Positions 25,076 through 32,535 of a stretch of 64,000 nucleotides of DNA are shown here, piece by piece. Source of the stretch: Dysgonomonas sp. 520 (GTDB lineage Bacteria; Bacteroidota; Bacteroidia; Bacteroidales; Dysgonomonadaceae); the NCBI RefSeq assembly GCF_010501095.1, contig NZ_QVMP01000009.1, positions 30,732-94,731 of the forward strand, read 5' to 3'. The notes under the pieces were generated by a model, which did not search any database, had not been told where the DNA came from, and was given only the letters and a program-made list of their open reading frames with translations. The translations under genes were made by a program, and so were the position numbers. The first letter of the stretch is position 1; each line of letters opens with the position of its first letter.

Positions 25076-25164
25076 ATTTTTTCAATTTATTTGCGATCAC
25101 TAATAAGTTTCTCCTCCTTTTTTGGCGATTTATAGGGTCAGGCCTCAGGTCTGCCCGAAAATAG

Positions 25165-25315
25165 GGAGGTATCCCAAAAGTAAATTTTGGTATCTTTTTG
25201 TCATCCTGAACAGAGTGAAAGATCTGTTTTTTGAGAATCGATATTCTTCGTTATACTCAGAATGATAAAGATGAGTAACACTTTGATAGTGTAATCTTAC
25301 TTTTGGGACACCTCC
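25165..25315. repeat. MITE-like element, 151 bp, ends GGAGGTATCCCAAAAGTAA
   Basis: The left end at 25165-25183 and the right end TTACTTTTGGGACACCTCC at 25297-25315 are inverted repeats. The inner core (TTGTCATCCTGAACAGAGTG at about 25198) is shared with other elements of the window. A close relative lies at 59037-59212. It has no coding capacity and fills most of the 308-bp gap between the helicase and tldD. Confidence 0.8.
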
Positions 25316-25383
25316 GTTATGCGTTTATGCCGGGCAAATACGATTTGCTCCTACATTCCCAATTTCAAAAAAATGCTCAAACT

Positions 25384-27402
25384 TCACACATCGTTAATAT
25401 CCTCGCCACGCAACTCTCGTGCAATGAGGTTGTGTTTTTTTGCCATTTCAGTCTCTCCTAAATGTGTGTATGCTTCAGCCAGATAGTCATGACAGGCGGC
25501 GTGTTCGGGTTTTATGCTACTGGCCTTGTCAAGGTCTGTTATTGCCAAATCGTATTCTTTCATCGCAATGCGGTTCTTGCCCCTGTTATATAGAGACTTA
25601 AACGAGCAGGGGCTTAGCCGTATTGCTGTATTGAAACAGATATCAGCTTCGTAATAGTCTTTGCGGTCATATAAAGTTACACCTTTGCGCACCCATGCGT
25701 CAACAAACGAGGGGTCAAGCTCCAGTGCCTTATCAAAATTTGCAAGGGCAGCACGATGATCTTTATAAGAAGTAATGCACTCATTTCCCAGCAAATAATA
25801 CTCACGGGCATATTTTTTCAGGGCATTTGTTTGTTCGTGCATTTTATCTTTCAAAGTCTTGTTTTCCTCTTTCAGTTTGTTTATGATATTGAGTTTCTTT
25901 CGGATAAATCGTTTACTCAGAGCTTTTTCAATATCGTACCGAGCGTGGATAGCTTTAAAGAATACTTCCAGAAAATCGTCAAATTCGCCATTGTCGTACA
26001 ACCTGTTTGCTTCTGAATATAATGAATCTGCGTCAGATTCTTTCAACGCCCTGTTTATGAGTTGTTGGTTGTTGAACTGACGGCTGAATTCTATCACCTC
26101 AGGTCTAACAAAGACATCCGACCTGTTTATTATCTTTCTCAGAACAATTCCGTCAAGAGTGGTACAGCGGCTAAGAGCGACATATGCTTGCCCTCCCGAA
26201 AAAGTTCCTCCCGAAAAATCTACAATTACTTTATTGAAAGTTAACCCTTGGCTCTTGTGTATCGTTATAGCCCATGCTGCCTTTAGTGGAAGCTGGGTAA
26301 ACGTACCGACTATTTCTTCTTCTATCCGTTTTTCTTTTTCGTTGTATCGGTAGCGGTAATTTCGCCATGTTTCCAAATCAACTTTAACCTCCCTGCCGTC
26401 TTCCATCATCACATGCACATTGTCCATATCGTCAATGTGTGAGACAATTCCGAGACTTCCGTTCACCCATCGGCGAGGCCATTGAATATCGTTTCGGATA
26501 AACATCACCTGCGCTTGTTCTTTCAGCACCAGATCTTTGGCAGTGGGTAAACTGCTATCCGGAAATTCTCCGTCAATCTCTCCGTAGCTAATGAAAGGAG
26601 AGGTTTCCAGTTCATCCATTTTTTTCTCGTTAATAGAATCTACATTGTCTCTGCGAGTGGCTAATGTGATGTACATTTCCTCGGAAGATGGGTTGAATGT
26701 AGGCTGGTAACGGATATTTAGTTTTTTCAAGTCGGAGGCGTCGGCATTGCTTGTTCGTATCCTGTCTAATACCGATATAAACTCCTGATCTGTCTGCCTG
26801 TATATTTTTGTAAATTCGATTGGGAGCAGATTTGTCTCTTTAAATACATTTGCCGAAAAAAAGAACGGAGAACTATAAAAACGGTCTATTATCTCTTTCG
26901 AATCGTTGGTAACTACCGGTTCGAGCTGAAAGACGTCTCCTACGAAAACAATCTGCTTGCCCCCGAATGGTGTGCGCATATTGCCCGAATATACACGAAG
27001 TATGCGGTCTATGCAGTCTACCATATCGGCTCTCACCATTGATATTTCGTCAATAATGATGAGCTCTACTTGTTGTATAATCTTTCTATGCTCTTTCTTG
27101 TATTTAAAAAATTCGAATATTCGTCCGTTTACGAGGCTGAGGTCAGCGTCGTCGGGCAACATAGGACGGAAAGGCATCTTGAAAAAAGAATGTATAGTAG
27201 AGCCATTTGCGTTAATGGCAGCGATGCCTGTTGGAGCCAGCACAACATATTTTTTCTTGGTGGTTTCGCAAAGATATTTCAAAAAGGTAGATTTACCTGT
27301 CCCGGCTTTTCCTGTAAGAAACACAGATTGGCGGGTACGCGTTATAATATCCAGAGCATTGCGGAACTCTTTATTCGTAGTATCAATAGTTGGTGTTGTC
27401 AA
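25384..27402 (-). CDS. PIF1-like SF1 helicase with C-terminal TPR region
   Basis: 672 residues. Walker A is LTGKAGTGKSTFLKYL (about 30) and Walker B is LIIIDEISMVRADMVD (about 113), followed by GGKQIVFVGDVFQLEPV and FTKIYRQTDQEFI (motifs III-IV). AWAITIHKSQGLTFNKVIVD and GGQAYVALSRCTTLDGI are motifs V-VI of the RecD/PIF1 group. Residues about 520-665 are TPRs (YLLGNECITSYKDHRAALAN and following). PIF1 helicases unwind DNA 5'-3', clearing G-quadruplexes and stalled forks; the TPR tail suggests a protein partner. A -7 element (TATTTTTG, minus strand, 27435-27428) lies just upstream. Confidence 0.9.
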   Translation of the reverse strand: MTTPTIDTTNKEFRNALDIITRTRQSVFLTGKAGTGKSTFLKYLCETTKKKYVVLAPTGIAAINANGSTIHSFFKMPFRPMLPDDADLSLVNGRIFEFFKYKKEHRKIIQQVELIIIDEISMVRADMVDCIDRILRVYSGNMRTPFGGKQIVFVGDVFQLEPVVTNDSKEIIDRFYSSPFFFSANVFKETNLLPIEFTKIYRQTDQEFISVLDRIRTSNADASDLKKLNIRYQPTFNPSSEEMYITLATRRDNVDSINEKKMDELETSPFISYGEIDGEFPDSSLPTAKDLVLKEQAQVMFIRNDIQWPRRWVNGSLGIVSHIDDMDNVHVMMEDGREVKVDLETWRNYRYRYNEKEKRIEEEIVGTFTQLPLKAAWAITIHKSQGLTFNKVIVDFSGGTFSGGQAYVALSRCTTLDGIVLRKIINRSDVFVRPEVIEFSRQFNNQQLINRALKESDADSLYSEANRLYDNGEFDDFLEVFFKAIHARYDIEKALSKRFIRKKLNIINKLKEENKTLKDKMHEQTNALKKYAREYYLLGNECITSYKDHRAALANFDKALELDPSFVDAWVRKGVTLYDRKDYYEADICFNTAIRLSPCSFKSLYNRGKNRIAMKEYDLAITDLDKASSIKPEHAACHDYLAEAYTHLGETEMAKKHNLIARELRGEDINDV

Positions 27403-27427
27403 AATATATCCTGCTTTTTCGTATACA

Positions 27428-27435
27428 CAAAAATA
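27428..27435 (-). promoter_or_regulatory. -7 promoter element of the PIF1-like helicase gene
   Basis: Minus-strand TATTTTTG, 25 bp upstream of the ATG at 27402. Confidence 0.5.
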
Positions 27436-27654
27436 AGAGTTTATTCGCAGATAAATAAATAATCGAGTGTCAATAAAAATAAAAAGACAAGTTGGACGGA
27501 TTAACTTGTCTTTTGCCGCAGCTTCGGTTGCTATTTTTCTTTCTTCCCCAAAAGCAGTTTAACCGGATAATATTGATAATTAAATGACGGGAAAATATCA
27601 AACTTAAGAAACTTTTTATATCTTTGTATGCTGATAATGAGACGATGAGGGTCT

Positions 27655-27675
27655 CTGTCACTTGTAGAGTGACGG
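27655..27675 (-). promoter_or_regulatory. 21-bp palindromic site, downstream copy of module 2
   Basis: On the minus strand it reads CCGTCACT-CTACA-AGTGACAG, 10 bp after the AraC stop. All 21 bases equal the copy at 28738-28758, which lies in inverse orientation. No T tract follows, so it is a poor terminator. Confidence 0.7.
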
Positions 27676-27685
27676 ATATCTTTTT

Positions 27686-28501
27686 TTATGTATATTGTTT
27701 TACCCTATTTTTTCTTCTGATTTCGGAAGGAGAATTTCCCAGATTTTTGTGACAAAATTCGTTGAAATGAGACAAGGTGGCAAATTTATGATTTGTGCTA
27801 ATCTCTTTCAGGCTTTTACTTGTCTGACAAATGTCCTGATACACTTGTTTGGCTCTCTGGCTTCTCATCCAGCTGTATGCCGATGTGTTGAAAACCCTTC
27901 TGAAACGTTTGTTAAACCCCGAATAGCTATAATTCATTCTTTCAGCCAGTTGGCGAACAGAACGCACACTCAGGCTAAGGCTGCACACTTCTTCCGAAAA
28001 GCGTAAATCGTTACCGGGAAGCAGTTGGAAGAAACCTAGCAACTGCTCTTCCGAATAGAAATGTTTGAGGATATAGCCAAATTCTTTTAGCTTCAAATCA
28101 GACAGGTAGCTGTCGCAAATATCCCTATCTATATATTTTTTCACCAAGTCTATGTAGTTGTATATTACATTTTTAATTGGTATTGATCGGATATTGTCTT
28201 CATGCAGCTTCATTGTAGAATCGGTAGTGGCAGAAGAAAGTATACTACAAAGCACAGATTCATTCGTGAAGCGAATTGATACTACTTCCGATTTCTTTAC
28301 AGCTTTCAATACTACTCGTTCCTGAAAGGGGTAAAATGCCATATTCGAGGCTGTTATGCTAATTTCGGTGTAGGATGAAGAGCTGATTTGTAATTTACCT
28401 TCCATCACCAGAATTATTTTGTTTTCTCCCGGCTCAAGGCTCCAAGATTGACCTCCATCCAGTTGCAAAAATTCTATTGGGATATCATTTTCCGATTTCA
28501 T
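27686..28501 (-). CDS. AraC-family transcriptional regulator (module 2)
   Basis: 271 residues, paralogous to the regulator at 5350-6177. A cupin-like N-terminal region contains IILVMEGKLQISSSSYTEIS. Two C-terminal HTH motifs are VRQLAERMNYSYSGFNKRFR and LKEISTNHKFATLSHFNEFC, ending LGNSPSEIRRK. The N-terminal halves of the two regulators differ much more than the HTH halves, so they may respond to different signals while binding similar DNA. It is divergent from the surface-protein gene at 28811 and bracketed by inverted 21-bp sites, exactly as in module 1. Confidence 0.85.
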   Translation of the reverse strand: MKSENDIPIEFLQLDGGQSWSLEPGENKIILVMEGKLQISSSSYTEISITASNMAFYPFQERVVLKAVKKSEVVSIRFTNESVLCSILSSATTDSTMKLHEDNIRSIPIKNVIYNYIDLVKKYIDRDICDSYLSDLKLKEFGYILKHFYSEEQLLGFFQLLPGNDLRFSEEVCSLSLSVRSVRQLAERMNYSYSGFNKRFRRVFNTSAYSWMRSQRAKQVYQDICQTSKSLKEISTNHKFATLSHFNEFCHKNLGNSPSEIRRKNRVKQYT

Positions 28502-28737
28502 TATTACTGTTGTTTAAGTGTTGTATATTAGTTTGTTAAACGAATGTTTTGCCAAAAAACATTTAAGTGTTATTTTTTATATTGCTCAAAATTCAGATTA
28601 TCAACAGATTATCGTCTATGTTTCATCTCGTTTTATCAAAATGTTTTACGCGTGTTAAACTAAAAGCATATTTCTATATTTCTGCGTTTGTCTAATTGCT
28701 TAATAATTAAATAAATACAAATAGTTATTTGGTTTTT

Positions 28738-28758
28738 CCGTCACTCTACAAGTGACAG
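28738..28758 (+). promoter_or_regulatory. 21-bp palindromic site, leader copy of module 2
   Basis: CCGTCACT-CTACA-AGTGACAG lies 52 bp before ATG 28811. It is the exact inverse-orientation match of 27655-27675. It sits in a 309-bp divergent gap that is otherwise AT-rich with no clear consensus promoter. Confidence 0.7.
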
Positions 28759-28810
28759 ATATGTTAAAACACAAATAAAACAGATAACAATTAATGCAAA
28801 CAACAACCTT

Positions 28811-29542
28811 ATGAAGAAGAAAATTTTATTTTTGACAACCATTATGTTTTCATTAACAGTAATGGCTCAGGTGGGAGTGAACACAGAAAATCCTCAGGGC
28901 ATATTTCACATTGATGGAAAGAGTGATACTAACGGAAACACCAACATATCGGATGATGTGGTGGTAGACAATCAAGGGAGAATTGGGGTAGGAACAAATG
29001 CTCCGACAACAAAAGTAGATATCCGCAGTTCGGCGGTAGGCAGAGGACTTCGCTTGCAAGATGGAACGGAAAATATTGGAAAAGTCTTAACCTCTGATGC
29101 CTCGGGAAATGCTACATGGCAAGTAAATGTTGGTAATCAAAATTCTTTATATCAAGAATTTAGAGTTTCTACGGCCAGTAATGTAACTCTTGAATCTGGT
29201 GTTGTTTATGCTTTTCCCGGAATAGGAAATTACACGGCTTTAAATACAGGAAAGTATCAGGTTTTTTATCATTCTTTTTTGCATGTGCCACCAACATCCA
29301 ATGCAGGAATGAAGTCTTTTTATTTTATAATAAACAATAATGGTACTCAAATTGTGAGAGATGAAACCTATAGTTATGTTGAACCTAATTATCATTTCAA
29401 TACACATTACTCCACTGTGGTTTCTTTAAACGCAGGAGATGTTATGTCCTTTGGTATTCAGGTCTTGGTTGGAGCTCCTCTAACGATAATTAATACCCTT
29501 GCTTATAGAAATGTTATAGAAGTTATTTTCTTAGGAATATAG
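28811..29542 (+). CDS. Exported surface protein, paralogue of the 4171-4983 product
   Basis: 243 residues. The signal peptide ends MA-QVGVN at about 20. Residues about 20-70 (VGVNTENPQGIFHIDG, ISDDVVVDNQGRIGVGTNAP) match the paralogue closely. Residues about 110-243 are beta-rich (VYAFPGIGNYTALNTGKYQV, VVSLNAGDVMSFGIQVL) and C1q/TNF-like in pattern, but barely alignable with the paralogue. A conserved anchor with a variable exposed head is the inference. A bidirectional terminator follows at 29555-29596. Confidence 0.78.
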   Translation: MKKKILFLTTIMFSLTVMAQVGVNTENPQGIFHIDGKSDTNGNTNISDDVVVDNQGRIGVGTNAPTTKVDIRSSAVGRGLRLQDGTENIGKVLTSDASGNATWQVNVGNQNSLYQEFRVSTASNVTLESGVVYAFPGIGNYTALNTGKYQVFYHSFLHVPPTSNAGMKSFYFIINNNGTQIVRDETYSYVEPNYHFNTHYSTVVSLNAGDVMSFGIQVLVGAPLTIINTLAYRNVIEVIFLGI

Positions 29543-29554
29543 TATTAGTCTTAG

Positions 29555-29596
29555 AAAAAAACAGTGCATAGACAAATAAAGTAATGCACTGTTTTT
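29555..29596. terminator. Bidirectional terminator between convergent genes
   Basis: AAAAAACAGTGCAT and ATGCACTGTTTTT form a 13-bp stem with A and T tracts on either side, serving the plus-strand surface-protein gene and the minus-strand LysM gene. Confidence 0.88.
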
Positions 29597-29599
29597 GAA

Positions 29600-29968
29600 T
29601 TATAGAGGTATTCTCAGTTTCTGACCCGGATGAATCATATCCGGATTTTTAAGCTGATCTTTGTTTGCCTCAAATATTTTCTGCCAGGTCATTCCCGGAT
29701 ATTTAGCCGCTATTTTACTCAGGTTATCTCCGGCTTTCACTTCGTAGGTTTCTTCACCTCCGGCAACAACGTCAATTTTCAGAACCAAGTCACCGGCACG
29801 CATGTCGGGATCAATTTCGTCGTATATTTTCCAAATCTGATCTTTAACCGAAGCTGCTGCAGCTCCCGAAACATACAATACATTATCTTGCTCTGTTACA
29901 GCCAGATTTTGCACGCCTGACGATTGTGCGTATTGTATCAATTTTGCATATTTATCTTTCAAACTCAT
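29600..29968 (-). CDS. BON-LysM protein (Kbp/YgaU-like)
   Basis: 122 residues. An N-terminal BON-like part (about 1-68) precedes a LysM domain (about 74-122: YEVKAGDNLSKIAAKYPGMT, IFEANKDQL, MIHPGQKLRIPL). The E. coli relative Kbp is a cytoplasmic K+-binding protein; there is no signal peptide here either, which fits that role better than wall binding. It begins directly after the stop of the BON lipoprotein gene (29969), so the two are co-translated. Confidence 0.88.
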   Translation of the reverse strand: MSLKDKYAKLIQYAQSSGVQNLAVTEQDNVLYVSGAAAASVKDQIWKIYDEIDPDMRAGDLVLKIDVVAGGEETYEVKAGDNLSKIAAKYPGMTWQKIFEANKDQLKNPDMIHPGQKLRIPL

Positions 29969-30448
29969 TTATTTCAGTGTTAATTGATTGTTTACTTTCT
30001 TTGGTTTAGCCTCGTTGGCTATCTGCATAATTTTCTGAAGGTCGGTCTTTTTTGCATTACCTGTAAGCGTAACTTCCCCATCCTTAACGGTAACCACCAC
30101 ATCTTTATATCCGGCGGCAGAAAGAGCTGCTGTTACGGTACTACTCAATGTGCTGTCTGGATTTACTTCAACCACAGGCTGAGGTTTATCCACGCTGATT
30201 TGGTTTATTACCGATTTCACATCTTTCATTGCTTTTACGGTAGCTTCTGTTGCCGATCTGGCTTCTTCCGAATTTACAGAACCAGTGAGTGTAACAACCC
30301 CATCTTTAACTGTGGCGTTCACAGCACCTTCCGATATGGATATTACAGAGTCGATTTGTTTTTGCAATTTTTTATCATTAGGCGTACAAGAGAAAAGAAC
30401 AACCCCCATAAGCATTGCAAATACAGAATATAAAACAGATTTTCTCAT
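29969..30448 (-). CDS. BON-domain lipoprotein
   Basis: 159 residues. A lipoprotein signal peptide ends VVLFSC at Cys21. Two BON domains follow, at about 32-85 (VISISEGAVNATVKDGVVTL, VNSEEARSATEATVKAMKDV) and about 100-158 (VTAALSAAGYKDVVVTVKDG, GNAKKTDLQKIMQIANEA). BON domains bind phospholipid surfaces, and OsmY/DolP-type proteins stabilise the outer membrane. Its neighbour is a BON-LysM protein, so a shared envelope or osmotic stress role is plausible. Confidence 0.9.
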   Translation of the reverse strand: MRKSVLYSVFAMLMGVVLFSCTPNDKKLQKQIDSVISISEGAVNATVKDGVVTLTGSVNSEEARSATEATVKAMKDVKSVINQISVDKPQPVVEVNPDSTLSSTVTAALSAAGYKDVVVTVKDGEVTLTGNAKKTDLQKIMQIANEAKPKKVNNQLTLK

Positions 30449-30646
30449 TTTGTTTTTTTATTAATTAGTAATTGATTAGAACTATGCTTATAATGATTTT
30501 CAGACCTAAATTGTTCAGTTTGTCTATTTTTTTTGCTTTTTTTAAACTATTGGAATAAAAATTGCTCTAACAATTCTAATGTGGTTTTTATCATATTTGA
30601 CGGATATCAAATAATTAATGAGAATCTGTAGTAGAAAATCGCTTGT

Positions 30647-31879
30647 TTATTCTTCGGCCAATAGGTTATCTACCAAAGCATTAAACTTCGTTTTTAAATC
30701 ATCAAAAAACAATCCTGTTGCCGGACCGTTAAATCCTGTATGGATTTTACGGACAATCCCTTTCTTATCTATGAAAATGGTTGTCGGATAACTCATCACC
30801 TTTGTCAATGCAGGCAGAGCCTTTTCGGTCGATTCGGTTCCAACCTTTCCTGCAAATAATATCTCATACTTTACATTGTACCTGTCACGCAATCTACTCA
30901 GAACCTTTTTCGCATATTCCGTATCGTCTTTTCGCTCAAAAGCAATACCCAACACCTCGACACCCCTGTCCTTATTTTCGTCATACCAAGGAGACAGATA
31001 GTCCATTTCGTCTAAACAATTGGGACACCAACTACCCAAAATAGACAGTATAACAACCTTGCCCCTATACTTCGAATCTTTGAGGGAAACCATATCACCA
31101 TCAATATTGGGGAAGGTAAAATCAATGCTCTTATATCCTTTTTTCAGAGCTGTCAAACTATATGGGTCGATAGGGTTCGCCTCATCATTCCGTTTCCCGA
31201 CAAGCTGAGTCTTGCCTCGGGTAGTATAAAACTTACCTTTAAAATTATCTTTATCTTCAAACTTGGTTTCAATCAAATACGGACTTAATCCTGCAAATGC
31301 CGAAAGTTGAAAGCCTTCGGAGGTCATTGCACCTTCCAGAAACCTCAAATCGCCTGTTTTGGTAAGTATTGAACCTGTGAGTATGTTATTTTCGAGAGCG
31401 AATATGCCCACATTTCTGGTTGTATCTCCTTTTTCGTCAATAAACAGAACATCCCATTTCCCTGCCGGAGATATGTTCACAGGAGAAGATATCGGGGCAA
31501 AACGTGGAACCGAGTCACTTCTGGTTGCTTCAAAAAATATCCCGGAATCATTATCCAGAAAATTCTTTATAAACCGCCCCTTCATTTTCAACCCGTCTAT
31601 GGTAGCCACCAACATGGCATCATAGGCCTCGATAGGAATTGTCAATGTATCTCCCAATTTTGAAATACCTTTGAGCTCTACCCTTTCCGCCCCATTTATA
31701 AGATAAGCCGTAGCCGAATCCGTATCCAGATGGTGAATATCGAATACAAATGGAATTTGCTTTTCATTTATTATGAACTCGGCATGCCACCTCCCATTCA
31801 AGGTCTTTTCTGTTGATAGTTTGCCACAAGATGAAAATAAAATAGCAACTGAAAATAAGAATGTTAAGGTTTGTTTCAT
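30647..31879 (-). CDS. TlpA-like thioredoxin-fold lipoprotein
   Basis: 410 residues from MKQTLTFLFSVAILFSSC. Residues about 25-235 form a Bacteroidetes beta-rich N-terminal domain (LNGRWHAEFIINEKQIPFVF). The C-terminal ~160 residues are an AhpC/TSA-TlpA fold with the redox motif WCPNC (about 285) and a cis-Pro loop MSYPTTIFIDKKG. It should reduce or exchange disulfides on the periplasmic side of the membrane. A -7 element at 31943-31936 (minus strand, TACATTTG) supports ATG 31879. Confidence 0.88.
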   Translation of the reverse strand: MKQTLTFLFSVAILFSSCGKLSTEKTLNGRWHAEFIINEKQIPFVFDIHHLDTDSATAYLINGAERVELKGISKLGDTLTIPIEAYDAMLVATIDGLKMKGRFIKNFLDNDSGIFFEATRSDSVPRFAPISSPVNISPAGKWDVLFIDEKGDTTRNVGIFALENNILTGSILTKTGDLRFLEGAMTSEGFQLSAFAGLSPYLIETKFEDKDNFKGKFYTTRGKTQLVGKRNDEANPIDPYSLTALKKGYKSIDFTFPNIDGDMVSLKDSKYRGKVVILSILGSWCPNCLDEMDYLSPWYDENKDRGVEVLGIAFERKDDTEYAKKVLSRLRDRYNVKYEILFAGKVGTESTEKALPALTKVMSYPTTIFIDKKGIVRKIHTGFNGPATGLFFDDLKTKFNALVDNLLAEE

Positions 31880-31935
31880 TACTTTTTGCAATTTATAGAG
31901 ATTTTTTCACAAAAGAAATTCGTTTGTTAGACAAA

Positions 31936-31943
31936 CAAATGTA
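31936..31943 (-). promoter_or_regulatory. -7 promoter element of the TlpA-like gene
   Basis: Minus-strand TACATTTG, about 57 bp upstream of ATG 31879. Confidence 0.5.
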
Positions 31944-32052
31944 ACGAATGTTTTGCAGACCTTTTAGATTAAACATATATAAATTTAACATTTTCAAAAA
32001 AAGACACAATGGAAAGTCTTTTTTCTTGTGCAGTTTCGAATTTAGAAAAAGC

Positions 32053-32535
32053 CTATTTTCTAAGCTTGTCAATACGAATACCCAATTTATCAATACCTAC
32101 AAGAGGCTCGTCACGCATTCCTTGCACTACTGAAAATGTATAATTACGTTTTTCTTTGAAAATCACAGAATCCATATAGCCTAACGGAAGTTGAAATAAA
32201 CTACCAAACCCCGATCCGTACCATTTCCCATATTCGTCGCACAGCATATATTGTAGTGCATCGTTTTTTCTCACATCGCTATTTCCCAGATTGTTCTGAA
32301 CATACAGCCACAAGTTGCGATAGGGATAGTTGGAATCGTAAACCAACTCGATAGTAACCGAATAAGGAACTCCCACTTCAATGGAAGACGAATCCACAAC
32401 AAATGTCAATGTATCATTCTTGCTCCACTGGGCATTTTTTATTTCGTGAAAATGATAATAAGCCTCCCTTTCTCCGCAAGAAAAGAAAATGAAGCCTGCC
32501 AATAATGCTAATAATATTGCTTTATGCCTGAACAT
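32053..32535 (-). CDS. gldH: Gliding-motility lipoprotein GldH
   Basis: 160 residues from ATG 32535. MFRHKAILLALLAGFIFFSC is a lipoprotein signal with Cys at 20. The GldH body includes YYHFHEIKNAQWSKNDTLTF, YPYRNLWLYVQNNLG and FQLPLGYMDSVIFKEKRNYT. GldH is needed for gliding in Flavobacterium; non-gliding Bacteroidales keep it with other Gld/Por genes. Its start lies within the end of the PSP1 gene (14-bp overlap). The longer in-frame reading to 32874 is just the PSP1 coding region in another frame. Confidence 0.92.
   Translation of the reverse strand: MFRHKAILLALLAGFIFFSCGEREAYYHFHEIKNAQWSKNDTLTFVVDSSSIEVGVPYSVTIELVYDSNYPYRNLWLYVQNNLGNSDVRKNDALQYMLCDEYGKWYGSGFGSLFQLPLGYMDSVIFKEKRNYTFSVVQGMRDEPLVGIDKLGIRIDKLRK

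Noticed and set aside
27470..27661. 63-codon minus-strand ORF after the module 2 AraC gene
   Set aside because: No start context, no recognisable domain, and it overlaps the palindromic site and AT-rich intergenic DNA.
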